A stretch of 64,000 bases of DNA from the NCBI GenBank assembly GCA_022495005.1, contig JAGYXB010001606.1:372001-436000 (forward strand), read 5' to 3'. Both the position numbers and the translations under genes were made by a program. This document shows, in pieces, positions 44,897-57,636 of this stretch. Source of the DNA: Rhyacophila brunnea. Taxonomy: Eukaryota; Arthropoda; Insecta; Trichoptera; Rhyacophilidae. Under the pieces are notes generated by a model. It did no database searches and was not told where the DNA came from. It saw nothing but the letters and a program-made list of their open reading frames with translations. Within the stretch, counting starts at the first letter, position 1. Every line of letters starts with the position of its first letter.

Positions 44897-45268
44897 GGAC
44901 AATTGGACGCCGCACTGTCGTAGACACGTATACAGAACGTAAAGTTTCTATTTACTACTTAACGAAAAGTTTCTATCTACTACTTAGTAGTTTTAATTCA
45001 TTTTACTCTTAACATAATGTATTCTTTATTGCGGATTGAGAATTACCATGCCTAAGGCTTTATATAAAATAAAAACTCTTTTTTCGTTGGAACTTAAACA
45101 TATGCACGATTAAATCATTATTTACGAATGCATATTTACATTCTCACCAACTATTAAATCATAATATAATCATTTAAATATAAATAATAATATAACATAT
45201 ATTTTTTTAAAGTACCTATAAGTACCTAACGTCTATTTATTTTCGAATTCCGTGGCGTCCAGTTGTCC
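44897..45268. mobile_element. 372-bp MITE, GGACAATTGGACGCC ends
   Basis: The left end GGACAATTGGACGCCGC is inverse to the right end GTGGCGTCCAGTTGTCC. A half copy lies at 16775-17010 in the calmodulin-like intron. Confidence 0.75.
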
Positions 45269-45372
45269 GGTGTCAAATAGACCCCCCAAGACGGATCTCA
45301 TTTTCCTCCAAATACTTCATCCTTCTTCCTCTATCCTGGGTCAGAGTCCTTCAGGTTGCTGCACCTATTGTT

Positions 45373-45621
45373 ATATGTGTCGCTACATTTCAAAATCAGC
45401 CAAGTCCACCTTTATGTATTTTTTACTTTTTTGTGAATTGCTGAAGAACTACTGCTTTCTAACATTTCTGCATTATCAAAATGTGGAATTTATTAATTTT
45501 AAATATTCTATACTCGAAATAATATAAACTTTCACCCTTGTGACTGTGTATTTGAGAAAACAAATTTTTCTCTTATTCATCTATTATGGACTTGGCTGAT
45601 TTTGAAATATAGCGACACATA
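45373..45621. mobile_element. 249-bp foldback MITE
   Basis: The left arm TATGTGTCGCTACATTTCAA then AATCAGCCAAGTCCA is inverse to TGGACTTGGCTGATTTTGAA then ATATAGCGACACATA with one or two mismatches. Confidence 0.85.
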
Positions 45622-45764
45622 TTATCCTTATTGATACTGTCCAAATACTGTAGTTTGGGCATATCAGTCGACTTCTGATCGTCTGGTCTGGTATCCATGA
45701 TACATCTCAATGTTTGGTTAGGTACTCTTTATTCTTGCTAGATAGCCTGCTCATTAGCCCTTGG

Positions 45765-46020
45765 TTAGCCTACAAGCGGCCAGGTCGAGCGGAGCCGAAA
45801 AATGTATGGGGACCACCATGAAAGCGCGGAGAGTGAGCGGTAGACAGTCTGGCCGCTCGTCGAATTTGCAGCGTTTCCAGCGGCTTATAAGCGGTGTGTC
45901 AAACAAAATTGACTGTTCCCCTCGCCCTTCGTTTGCCCGACTTCCAAAAACGTCTGCAATCGGTAGCGTTGGGAAGCCGCTACTATATTTAATTCGGATC
46001 ACAAAACATTTTGTGTTTTA
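45765..46020 (+). other. GC-richer island with open frames on both strands
   Basis: About half G+C, in contrast to the AT-rich flanks. The plus frame 45761-46054 is open for 97 codons and the minus frame 45754-46002 for 82. The product is Arg/Ser-rich (ARRVSGRQSGRSSNLQRFQR) and unlike anything I recognise. Likely a decayed element; there is no splice or TIR evidence. Confidence 0.3.
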
Positions 46021-46059
46021 CGCGCGTCTTTGTTTGCTATTCATTTTTATTTGAAGGAA

Positions 46060-48880
46060 AATACCTACTAAATCCATAGTATTATAAATTACACTAGCAT
46101 GTACCTATACTTTAAGTTTTTTTTTTTAAATATGTACAGGTATAAATAATCTAATCCATTTAAGTTTTGTACTATGTATTCCATTTGAGTCGTTTTGTGC
46201 GACCCGGTTTTTGACTTACGGCATCTTCAGGTACTATGCACACTCACCAAAGGTAAATAAACATTATCAACAAATGCAGTTAATTATATCTAATATACTT
46301 AATAAAATTAATACGGCAAAGTAGGTAAAAAGCTTATTACCTACCTATTGAGTCAAGATTACCTACATATTGCCTGAAGATGTTGAATGCAGAGATGCAG
46401 AATTCCTCCAACTCACATGTACTTGTACATACAAAAAATAAACCACTAATATTATGTGTCATCACTGTTATCTTCAATAATAATTGGATAGGGAAATAGA
46501 TATATTGTTATTTTATTAGGTACGTTGGTAGTATTCTTTATTGTGGGGGGACCTCAACATCATTCAGTGAATCGGCCTTTCAAGTCTCTAAACCCGCCAC
46601 TGATATAGGTAGACTGATGAAATTTATTTAAGTTAGTTTTAGATTTAAAATACACATTAACCTTGATTTGATTTATATTGAAATAATAATCGTAATATCG
46701 TTTTTTGAAATTCATATCTGGAAACTGACTAGTACAAAAAAATCTATTTATGTTATGAAGACGATTTCAAAGCATGAAAAACATAAAGTTGTTTTTTGGA
46801 AGAAGGTTGGTTGGGGACCACATGTTCGGAGCACAAAAAGAAGACGAAACTTTAGTAAATTGGTACCAATAAGCTGCTGTTCTATAAGTTGTGTTCTATA
46901 AGATTTTCATCAATCATTACATCATCCAGGAGTTTTTGAGTTATGGCCACGGAGCACAGAATTCCCAATAAATATATTTTTTTATGTTTTTGAACTGTGA
47001 TAAATATTTCTTACTTTAACACTATCAGGCTCAATCATCGTAGTGCAAGGAAAGCACAAGGTCGCGCCATTTCCCTCGCCCCATCGCCATCATCCCCGGT
47101 CCAATCGCTTTGTGTAGGTGTATTATTAATTGAATAAAACATATTTTATTGTATGTGGTGCATATTGTTTCCAATATGTATAATGAATTATTATTAAAAA
47201 TACAAAGGAATGTTATAACAGTAGGTATGCACATATACTATGGTTTCATTCGTATAGTTATATCAACAAATACGGAAGAACGAAGTGCAAAAAATACGCT
47301 CGATATTCAAATAATCTTCAAATACAAGGTAACTATGGAAGTACATAAGTAGGTACGTATTTATGTTACACTTTTTCTTTCACAGTTCAAATCGTGAATG
47401 TTTGTTCTGTTCATTAAGATATCATACGTGAAAAACGAACTCCTTTCGAGATGACATAACATCCGAGAATGATTTGATAAAGACATACTATTTAATATTA
47501 TTAACTGGGTAGGTACTGAAAATACGTAGTTCTAGTTTGAAGTCATTATGTATACTAACTGAAAACACGGCTGTCTCGACGTCACTTTTTCACATAGGTA
47601 GGTACATACATACATACATAATAGGAACGTCATCCAACATAAGAAAAAATATTATAACTAATGTTTGGTATCACAGACCACAACTTTCAACTTGCAAGTG
47701 TAGACAATATCAAGGTGTTAAAACTTTTTAATATTATAAAAATGCAATATATTCTTGAAAAACAACAAAATACAAAGTTATTGTGAGACATGTTTTCAAA
47801 TATCGGACGAAATTGGTGGTAAATTAAAAATATATGTCGTTCGTTCGCATCTCTGAATAAATTTGACCTATTCTGAGCGAAATAAAACGAAAAATAAGTA
47901 ACTGCTAATAACTTAAATGTTTATGATTGGATGCGAGCTGATAACAAGGTAAAACATTTAACAGAGCAAGGTTCCAATAAATTCGGCGAATGGCTGATAA
48001 CCGTTCCTCGTAGGTAACCAAGTTTCTTTGCCAGCCGAACTATTTGGCGTATTTGGTCCGCGCACTATGTACGATATAAAAAATGTCTATAGGTATAGTA
48101 GGTACGTCCAAAATACTGTGATTTTGAATGGTCTCGGAAAAAGTTTATTTTTAAGTAAATACAAATACTTACCTACTATAATTAAGTTATTGAAGACATT
48201 ATTATTATCATATTACCTCCTCCAGTGTATTTTTTTAATTATGCGGAACAAACAATAAAATATTATTATTTTTTTATATTGTTCACGACAAAATTATTGT
48301 GTTACGGATAAAATAATAATAATACAGACTAATAATAATACGCAGCACGTCAATAAATTTCTTATTTTATTGCACGGCGTCATAATATTTCTTTTCAAAA
48401 CCATATGTGGTCAGTTCTATGAAACCTTTTATTATTTTATTATATTATTTAATTCTGAATAAAATAATATTTAATTAACTTATACCAGATTTCATACAAT
48501 ATTATAATTCACGTTTCAAAAAATGCGCTTGTGCGTTACTAAACATTTCAAAATTTTCAATTCTTATTGTTTTTTTAGTAGTTCGGCATTTTTATGGTTT
48601 GGTTAATCTTATAGGTATGCTGAAAATTCACTGTTTTTGTGAAATACGGGATTTTTACATACACAATAAAAAAAATCCGGCTTCTGTGTGGGAAATTATA
48701 TACTTTAACCTTATTTTGTATATCACTTTTGATCTAGTGACTGTCGGGCTATGTAAATTATTTATGTTTATTTACATCATATTTTTAATATTTAACTTTG
48801 CGTGTATAATAAAATGAACACTTTATAAAATTACACTTGTTTGCGTAGGCGTGTGTAGTCGAGATCTTTCAATATGCCGA
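46060..48880. other. AT-rich stretch, no gene recognised
   Basis: Contains many TAGGTA words and a short (CATA)n run near 47605. A possible transposon end, CCCGCCACTG, occurs near 46592 without a partner. Confidence 0.35.
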
Positions 48881-48892
48881 CATGATCTCAAT

Positions 48893-49025
48893 AATTCTTC
48901 TTCTTGATCGTGCACTCATGGCTGAGGATCGTGACCAAATTTGAATTTCGTCATCCTTTGAGCGACCAAGACTTTTCATCCTTCTCGATCTTCAGCTTCT
49001 CTCAGGGCAGAATGGATGGTGCAAT
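48893..49025 (-). mobile_element. LINE 3' end (same family as 25.3 kb)
   Basis: CTTCTTCTTGATCGTGCACT then CATGGCTGAGGATCGTG is the inverse of the 25.3-kb LINE tail; TTCAGCTTCTCTCAGGGCAG then AATGGATGGTGC is the inverse of its [15 protein letters not shown] end. It is truncated to about 130 bp. Confidence 0.85.
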
Positions 49026-49610
49026 AATTCTTACTTGATAACAAATTCACAAATACTAAAAACGTTGTGGAACCGCCATCAAGTGCCGAGTTATGCCAAG
49101 TCTCAAATCAAGATAAATAAAAAAAAACATTATATAAACAGTTTTAAAGTTGCATATCAATTCTTTGCAAACATTTGTATAAAAACAATAACTCATAGAT
49201 AATATTTTAAACAAATGTGCACTTTTTTGTATTTCGCCACGAATAGAAAACGTATGCAAACGCACAAAGAAACATGCGAGCGTGGACGTGTCTATAGATG
49301 TTGTTTCACTAAAAGTAACGCCGTGTGGTCTCGACGAATGTTGTTTTGGTTAAATCTCATACATTTGTATGATACGGGCTGCCCAGACTACATTTAATTG
49401 ATAAGAATGTGTGCAGGTGAATACGTGCGTAGACTTCCAAATGTTTGTAACGTGCATTTGTTAAGCGATATAAGTTTACAAACAAAGTGGATATTCTACA
49501 AAAAGATCATACAATACCTTCTGGTTATAATCCAAATAAGTCTGTTCAGGTTCTCAATTTCATTAAATATATTAAATAAATATTTATATTGAAAAGTTGA
49601 AGTGCCACTG

Positions 49611-49735
49611 GCTCAAGCCGCTGGTAAAAGACGCTCCTACGTTGGACAGGCAAAACATTTGGAGCGGATAATTAGTCTAGACTTCAACGCGAGTCGCATG
49701 AGCGTCTGTACGCTAACCGCAGCCTTTTAACCAAG
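49611..49735. repeat. Small imperfect inverted repeat
   Basis: AGCCGCTGGTAAAAGACGCT then CCTACG is roughly the inverse of GCATGAGCGTCTGTACGCTA then ACCGC. Possible short MITE; weak. Confidence 0.35.
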
Positions 49736-50391
49736 TTTAACGAATACGGAGATAGGTACATTATTATTCTTTTTCATTTAAATTGTCTGCTAAGTGAGGG
49801 CGCCACACGCTAACATTTGACATATCACTCAATACTTTTTATACCCACTGTGATGATCTTAGTAAAGTTCTAAATTCAAACATCGGACGAATTATGATGG
49901 TATCTATAGTATGACCCCATATTATATCCTACACTGCAACTTTCTCTTGAATATATTGAGCGCACGTTGATTGGTCTGGTGAGAGTCCAACACTCCGACT
50001 CGTAGGTAGTAGGTCGTAGGGTAGTGAACGTCTTTTAGAATCAAAATGATTGTAACATGGGATACTATAATTTAGCTGATTCTATAGACGAAAGTAGCAC
50101 CCGTTTGCTGTAACTACCTACATTATTTCGCTATTTTAAACAAATATGCGTAACTTTGCCTAAAAATTAAGTTCTGATATACATATACAGTAATAAATGT
50201 ACACAATTTGTTAGCGCCGATGTAGAATACAAAATTCTTAAATATTGCATAATGTATAATGTCAATTAAAAAAACATCGGTGTGTGTACTTATGTACGCG
50301 CGTTATAGGTTATACTTCTTTGGCGTAACAAAACAAAAACAAAACTTTCGATAACCTAGATTCTTCGACTAGCTCTTAAGTATCTTGTTAA

Positions 50392-50955
50392 GGGGGAGAG
50401 GCATGCTAGCAGAGAACCTAGCGGAAAAATACGAAGCTTGGAATTTGAGATATTTTTTTGATAATTTGCAATTTCAACTGTATTAATTAATAAATAATAT
50501 GTATCTGAAAACATTAAAAAGATTTTTTATTTATTTTTTAATTTAAAGATAAACTTACAATTGTAAAAAAATGTAATAAAATGTGAATTCGTTGCAGGGT
50601 CACATCTTATTGTTACATTATATTTAATGGTCATATTTATTATTAAAATTTAGTTTATTAAGTTTTCAATTTTTTGTCGTTTAGATTTTTGACTAATTCA
50701 TCGTTTTAATATTTTTTATTTTTATTTTAAAAAACATCGATTTTTATAAAAATATAAATGTGTATAGCTTGAAATCCTTTTTTTTGTCCTTTAAAAATTT
50801 ACCTTTAAATTAAAAAATAAATAAAAAATCTTTTTAATGTTTTCAGATACATATTTATTAAATAATACAGTTGAAATTGTAAATTATCAAAAAAATATCT
50901 CAAATTGCAAGATTTGTATTTTTCCGCTAGGTTCTCTGCTGGCTGCCTCTCCCCC
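50392..50955. mobile_element. TTAA-family foldback element, 564 bp
   Basis: Flanked by TTAA (50388-50391 and 50956-50959). The two ends are long inverses: GGGGGAGAGGCATGCTAGCA then GAGAACCTAGCGGAAAAATA on the left, and TTTTTCCGCTAGGTTCTCTG then CTGGCTGCCTCTCCCCC on the right, continuing about 150 bp inward. The remaining interior equals the unique body of the 60.7-kb copy. Confidence 0.88.
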
Positions 50956-51256
50956 TTAAATTACACACTCAATAAAAAGGGCCGCTTATTGGAGCGCCAT
51001 TGGTTTATTACTTATATTACTAATTAATTATATAATAATTTCTCGTTATTTGTATTTTTAAAGTAACATCTGTCACTCTGACGTTTAATCGTTTGTTTAC
51101 GTAAGGAATCGCAAATGGCCGACAACAATAAATAAACCAAACGCCCCAAAAAAATTCTAACTTCAAACAATACAAAATTTTAATCGAGAATAATAAAATT
51201 TCAGGATAAACAGAGCAGAAAAAATATAGTAATAGGAAAGTAAATAATGTGCTTAC

Positions 51257-51526
51257 CAAATCAATAGTAACAGTCAGATCATACTGTTGATGCTTGTGTC
51301 CCTTCTTCTTCTTCCCTGCGGGCTGCTTGGCCACCGCTGCCGCTGCAGCCGCCGCAGCCGCCTTGGGAGGAGCTGTCTTCACCTGCCCCTTCTGGGCGGA
51401 GGGCTTCACCGGAGTCTTCGGGGTGCCCTTGCCAGGGGTGCCTTTCTGCGCGCCCACCGCTGTCTTTTGACCGGTGGCATTCTTCTGGTTGACGTGACCG
51501 CCTCCATCAGCTGGCTTGTTGCGGGC
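51257..51526 (-). CDS. Exon of unidentified basic Ala/Lys/Pro-rich protein
   Basis: A 90-codon minus-strand exon with acceptor TTTTCTATTCTAG and donor GTAAGC, phase 0 at both ends. It is the only GC-rich, codon-like stretch in its neighbourhood. The product begins ARNKPADGGGHVNQKNATGQ, has TPGKGTPKTPVKP repeats, a nine-Ala run, then AGKKKKGHKHQQYDLTVTID and Leu. Lys/Pro/Ala low complexity resembles linker-histone-like or microtubule-binding tails, but I do not recognise the family. No adjoining exon was identified nearby on either side. The ATG must lie upstream (towards higher coordinates) if the acceptor is right. It is the same strand and phase as calmodulin-like exon 2, so it may be an alternative 5' coding exon of that gene. 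Confidence 0.68.
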
Positions 51527-51539
51527 CTAGAATAGAAAA

Positions 51540-52600
51540 TCAAGCAATGAAAAATCTACTTTTATATAATCCACACACATATCACCAATATAATTGATTT
51601 CTATCATGCAATGTTATAATTCTCTTGAATGTTATAAACTAAATAAGTGAGGGAATTGTACAAAAAATATACCTATGTCAAAATATAAATATATCTATAT
51701 AAAATATCATAATAATAAAACATTTTTTATCTTTCTACTTTTGGTGGGATTTTCCATCTAAGGTCTATACCAAATATTTATATCGAAAGAAAGATTTTGA
51801 GAACTGGAAATTGGACTATTTGGACAGATTTTATAATTTAGATTAAATTTTGGGAATGAGAAGATTCAACGAATGGACAACGCCGTCTTAGCATCAGGAT
51901 AGCTGGACGATGGGCATGTGGGTGTCGCATTGCTTAACGAAATGCACGAATAAATAATACACGTGCATTACGTCTTGAATAAGCAAGCTGATAACCAAGT
52001 CTAATAATATAACATATCTATTATATCTATAATAAAGATACTTTTATGATTATTGTAAAAAAATATGTCAATGGCGTACTTTCACATTTCAATATTGCAT
52101 TGAAAATTTCAATAATATGTAGATAAATAGAACATTTTATAAAAATAATTTCAAGGAATATAATTCATCTTAGGAATAAAATTATCATAACTTTTCATAC
52201 AAAGTAGCCATATGGTTGAATTATTTTATACGTCATAATAAATGGGTAATAAATATCATGAAAACTGCTCCTAATACAATAATAATAAATTTACTTGTAT
52301 ATCACTTATACCCTTTTAATCGACTCACCAATCAACGATTTTCGGTATAATTTACCCCTCAGTCTAAATTACATCACACCTTTATATCAATGCATCAAAT
52401 TTTTGAACCCCCCCCCCATCATTCAATATTTCTAAATTTCAGTCGAAACAATTTTCTCACAGCATATAATATCATTCTCAAAAAAAATATCGACCCCTGA
52501 GCCGCCCCTAGAGAAGATGAACAGACAACGTCAAAAGGGTCGCAGAGAAACTGAGTGTGACCGATTGGAGAGAGGAGAAGAGCTCCGGATAGAGATTTTT
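51540..52600. other. AT-rich stretch upstream of the basic exon
   Basis: A search for an ATG-containing minus-strand exon gave nothing convincing. A (C)9 run lies near 52410. Confidence 0.35.
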
Positions 52601-52609
52601 AGAGAAGGT

Positions 52610-52865
52610 TGTGTAGTCGGCCATATAACCGAATGGCCTGTACTACCAGCTTATTATTTTGTTAGTTTTATTACGTCACATTTTTTAAACCCTTTGTCGC
52701 AAAAAATCATTACATTATATCAGGTCCCCTCCCCCCTACGGCGTGACGTCATATTATATTTAATTATTTGTCAAACGATTACATTCCGACTGCCTTTCTA
52801 CAGGGCATGCTCACTTTTCACTCTCTTGAATCTCGTAGGTCACTTCTGCTCTTGAGACATTTTTG
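52610..52865. repeat. Probable dispersed repeat, GC-richer
   Basis: TATTACGTCACATTTTTTAA, GGTCCCCTCCCCCCTACGGC and GTGACGTCAT, then CATTCCGACTGCCTTTCTAC are words I associate with a widespread insect repeat, giving a chance plus-strand ORF (52517-52855). No termini were defined. Confidence 0.4.
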
Positions 52866-52869
52866 CCTG

Positions 52870-54600
52870 CTATCACAAGGGATGATTTCTAACCCCGGTA
52901 TCATAAAAAAAAAAAATTATATGCGTCTGTCAATTACCTACGTGGTCGCAGCCATGACCTATTTTGGGTCAGGACTGACACCATTACAGATGGGTACAAG
53001 ACTAGTCAATGCGCTCCCTAAAGACATATAGGTACATTTTCAATGATGTACTGTGCATTTTGTTTTTAAAACTTTATTTTCCTGAACAAAATTGTTTATG
53101 TTTTTTTCTTCTCTCTTGTGAGGGTAATATTTGTTGTTATGTAAATATCATATTGTGAACGTCCTGAATTTTGATTTGTAATATCCAGAAAGTTTTGTTT
53201 TCTTATATAAATAAATTAACATATAGACGACGTCTTAATTATTAAAGTAAAGATGAGTGAATTCTCTTATTATTTCCATAATCTATTTAAAAAAAATATT
53301 CTTTATTTGAAAAATTCTAAAATGTTTATGCCAATTTAAAAAATATGTTTTTCAAAGAAAGTGAGAAATCGCTCTAGGCTGGGCGAGAGTACATTTGTAT
53401 GACATTATCTTGTTTCTTGACAGATATGGCACGATAATAATTCCGCGATAGATTCCCACGATATCTTGAGCATTGTGTACACGCTTCGCTGTCATATTTT
53501 AGTGCCTTCTTTATCTTGGCATGAAATATGTTTTGTCAGCATTTGATGCGGTGCCAAATATACGAGGTACCTCACGGTATTACGCGGTGCCATATTAGCT
53601 TTAGCTCATCGTTACAGCTATACATGGTTGGATTTTTTAAAATGTTAAAACCTATTACAATCGTAAAAAGAATTTTTCAAAGAATTTGGACTCAAGATAG
53701 AAGGAGTATAAATTATAATACGTATTGCGTATTAGAAATTTTGAAGTCACTATTGGCATATTGATAATGAAATCATTATTTTCTTCATAATATATTAGTA
53801 GCTTAAAAAATGTCGGATCATGTTCTTGTTTGAAGTCTGCTGCTTCGTTTACTACAAATATATGCATTTTTCGGTGTTTTCCATGATTATACATCTTAAA
53901 TATAATGGTAAATAACATATGTCTTGCTTTTGACTATCTACATAAAATTATCAAAGAAATTTATTTCCACATGTATTTATATTATGTAAATTTTATATTA
54001 AAGCGTTTGCTTTGATACTAAAAAATGTGAGAAGTATGACATGACAATTTATCGAATTTAATTATACTCTATCCGTTCATATGAATTTAAGTATACGAAG
54101 ATTATTTTGGCAATATCTAGAATCATGTATATTTATGCAATAGAATCATGTATATTTATGCAATTTATGTAATTGAGGAATTGGTGAATCTGAAATTATT
54201 GTGGAATCTCATAGTCGAAAAGTGTGTAGTTTTCTTCAACCGAACCTACAATCCAAATGTAAAATTAAGGATTTCGGAAGAAAATTATCAAAATTTTATA
54301 GATTTCCGAAAAATGGCTTTTTTTTTTGAACAGATGATATTATATTATTAAATTTATGTACCTACTGGTAGTCAGTTTAAAAAAAAACATTAGCCTAATC
54401 TCACCTAATTTCAAGATTTTTATTTCCTTATGCCTTAAACAATAGTTCATTTTTCGGGTGTTGCAGTCTACAGAATTTATAACTTCAACATGGTGTATAC
54501 ACACATTAATATAATAAACAATATTGGTAGATAACGAACACAGAATATTTCAATTAATCCTTCTAGTCCATATTTATAAATATTTCTCCATCTGGAAAAA
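52870..54600. other. AT-rich stretch, short tandem duplication only
   Basis: A direct duplication of AATCATGTATATTTATGCAA occurs at about 54120 and 54144. No other structure or gene was recognised. Confidence 0.4.
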
Positions 54601-54624
54601 AACCCTATTGTGCGATATTCACTC

Positions 54625-54720
54625 TCTCCGTAGTCGTTCCCCCATAGCTGAGGATTGTGACTAACTGAAATTCAGTCACCTTTTGAGCGACCAAGACTTT
54701 CCACTCTTCTCGAAAGTGTC
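54625..54720 (-). mobile_element. LINE 3' end relic
   Basis: CATAGCTGAGGATTGTGACT then CACCTTTTGAGCGACCAAGA matches the inverse of the 25.3-kb LINE 3' UTR (GTCACGATCCTCAGCCATG; the CAAAGGATGGTG block). Shorter and more diverged than the 48.9-kb copy. Confidence 0.7.
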
Positions 54721-54889
54721 GATACAAGTAACCTATCAGTGGGAAAGTAAGTATACCCAAACAATTTATATAACATATACTTTATTGACGTTTTTACATC
54801 TACCCAAGACGTTCCCAGATATGAACAATCTCAGACGCTTCCCGTCAATTTTTTTCACGTAATAAGCCCGAATAATGTTGGGTGCATTA

Positions 54890-55628
54890 CGCAGTTTTAG
54901 CGCGTGTACACATGCATGGATTCACTTGCAGCAAAAGTTTGTATTTTAAACTATCGCGATAATAACTGTTTACACGTAAGAGTGTTGACTGTTTCGCCAA
55001 TCTCTTTCTTCAAAAGTAAATGAGACGCGTAGTTGTCATTTTATAGTACTATTCTCGGTACTACAGAAAATCGGCTAACCTCAAAATGATTAAAGTTATT
55101 TTTTTTAGGCATGTTCAGCACTATCGTTCGATCGAAAAAATCCATACAATTCAGAAGTTTCCAAACTTTTTTGACTCATGCATGCAAGCTTGCAACTGCA
55201 GGATAATACAGCTTTACCCATACACTTTCTTGTTATGGCCGCGATAATACTTATAGAAATAGTATGTATTTTATACTATTGCGATAATAACTTTACTGTT
55301 TACACGTAAAATTGCTGACTGTCTCGCCAATCTCATTCTTCAAGAGTAAGCGAGACGCAATGTAGTCGTTTTATAGTACTATTTGACAGGTCGTGAAAGT
55401 CGGTTAACCTCAAAATGAGTCTGAGCGGTGTAGCTCGTTGTTTTACCGACTGGTTCACCACAAATCCCAACTGCCGCGTGAAAATTCAATAGCTTCCGAA
55501 CTTTTTCGATTCATGCGATCAATTTTTCAAGTTGCAAATACATGTTTACAAGTGCATTTTCTTGTTATGGCCGCGATTCTACGTACTGTCATCAGTTAAT
55601 TTAATCCATACATGTGTAAACGGGGTAA
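54890..55628. mobile_element. MITE of the CCCCGTTTACACG family with internal duplication
   Basis: The right end CATACATGTGTAAACGGGG (about 55608-55626) is inverse to the 5705 terminus. The body has two copies of a block (ACTGTTTACACGTAA...CTGACTGT.TCGCCAATCTC...TAGTACTATT...CTAACCTCAAAATGA) at about 54966-55089 and 55279-55416. The left end near 54900 (GTGTACACATGCATGGATT) is diverged. Confidence 0.65.
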
Positions 55629-56071
55629 ATATTTCATTGGACAATATTGAATGTGCATACATTATCAGATGGTAAGAAACAAGAAGAAAACTTATATAAT
55701 AATAATAGGTCCGTAATAATATTATGCAAAAAACATTTATCATAATATATTTATATTGGTATTTTCTGAATCTGTGTATGGGAGACGGCGTTTGATGTCA
55801 GATGTCAAATAAAGATTCCACGTGTTTGTTGAGATAGACACGTGCGGCCGTAAAAGTGAATATACGCAAAAGAAATATTCTAGGGTGGAAAACTTGTCTG
55901 AAAGAGGTTTTTACTTGGACAGTGTGTACACAAAATACGATTGCGTAAAAATCAATCATCATTGCCAAAAACGATAGTAAAATATTGAAATATTCATAAT
56001 AAAATATTAACTAGGTACCTATTCCATGATGTTATGTAAGCGCGAAAAGAAAACGGTTATATTATTGTAAA

Positions 56072-56485
56072 CTGTATTGTAGGTTTTACATTTTACCGTG
56101 AGCTGTCGTACCGGAAAAAAGATGGCCATATAACGTTGAGATAAAAAATGACGCGTTGTTCGTGCAACACTGTAGACAGTAACGTTCCAATTTCATTAGA
56201 TTCAATAGAAATATTAATTTTATATTTGATTGGTACGAACGACTTCATACTTAAGAGCACCTACTTTTATAATCATTTTGAGTTGTATATAAATATGTGC
56301 GATATGATTGTATCTATTTTTAATTTACTTACATACTTATTTTCATTTATGTATTTCCCTTGTATTCCGGTGGTTTTAATTACTATTACGTATTTTTATT
56401 TAGATACTTTTTTTATTTGATCTCAATGCTATACGGCGATTGGTTTTCGATACAACATCTCACGGTGAACTGCAATACATATAAC
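56072..56485. mobile_element. TIR element, about 0.41 kb
   Basis: Left CTGTATTGTAGG then TTTTACCGTGAGCTGTCGTA; right TACAACATCTCACGGTGAAC then TGCAATAC. These are roughly inverse. The 90-codon plus ORF inside (56148-56420) is Phe/Ile/Tyr-rich and looks like chance. Confidence 0.6.
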
Positions 56486-57636
56486 CGCATACATATAGTT
56501 TTCCGGACACGATAAAACACAAAATACTCGAGGAACTTGAAAAAATATCACTTACAGATTCGTTCCGAAAATATGCAACAATGTGTTATTACAATATTTA
56601 TTGTACTTAATAAACAATCTTTTTTCAATGAAAAATAAACACATTTTAAGAATACAGCATTGATTCGTTATTGAATATACATAATTTGGAACAACCTAAT
56701 ACGAGTAGCATGGACTGCACAGTGCTTAATATGCACTCATCGCATTTCGGGTAATGTGTATTGCTCTATATATACTAATTAAACAACGGGTGCAATCATA
56801 CTTAAATTTCCTAATAATACCTAATACGTCGGATGTTATAACACGTCAATGGTGGCGACCATTTTGTAATTTAAAATCGAGTTAAATTAAAACTTATTTT
56901 ATCAAATTATTATTGTTTTTTCAGATAATTTATTGGAGTTTTCAAAATGCTTACATAAAAGATAATAATAGTCTAAATAAATCTTTATATTAAATTCGAA
57001 ATAATTATTTTAAATTTGAACAAGGTTTCTGTTGAAAATGTTGTTAATTATTTGATTTTAATTTTTGCATAATGGTAATACTGATATGTATTATATTATT
57101 AACTAATTGAAATGGTAGTAATTTAATTATTATGAATGTTTCCGAGCATACTTCATTCGAAATTCAAATACTAAAATTATTATATGACGACCGTTTGTGT
57201 GCGCAATCGACTGCATTGCCATTAATTATTTTCAATTGCACTCATTATTTTCGCTTCCCTTGTTATATTTATGTACACTACGTATATAATATACACATAC
57301 AGCTTCATAGCCATGCCTTTATACATAAATCTACACCCATATTAATAATATTATAATGATAATAATATGTGATACACCTCTATAACATCTATGACTGCCG
57401 CGGTTTACATTAATTTATATTAGTTGGCAACAGATGTCGCACAATAAAGTGGAAGTCATAAAATAAATGTAAGTAACAAGTAATAACATTATTATTATGG
57501 TAACAAAGTAATAATAACTCTTGTGGATTATTAAAGTTCTAGCGACGGAATTGTCAGGCAAGCAATTAAATACAATTTACTGAAAAGTTAGGGATGAATA
57601 AAAAATATGATTTCACGTTTGAAATATATTAAGTAC

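Noticed and set aside
46228..46387. CATCTTCAGG / CCTGAAGATG inverted pair as a MITE
   Set aside because: Only about ten bases pair and the interior shows no further symmetry.
52517..52855. 112-codon plus ORF as a protein gene
   Set aside because: No splice context, composition change midway, and overlap with repeat-like words; likely chance ORF in a repeat.
53655..53918. 87-codon minus ORF
   Set aside because: Low-complexity AT-rich translation with no acceptor/donor support or known motif.
56148..56420. 90-codon hydrophobic ORF as a membrane protein
   Set aside because: AT-driven Phe/Ile/Tyr/Leu composition and location inside a TIR element; chance ORF.
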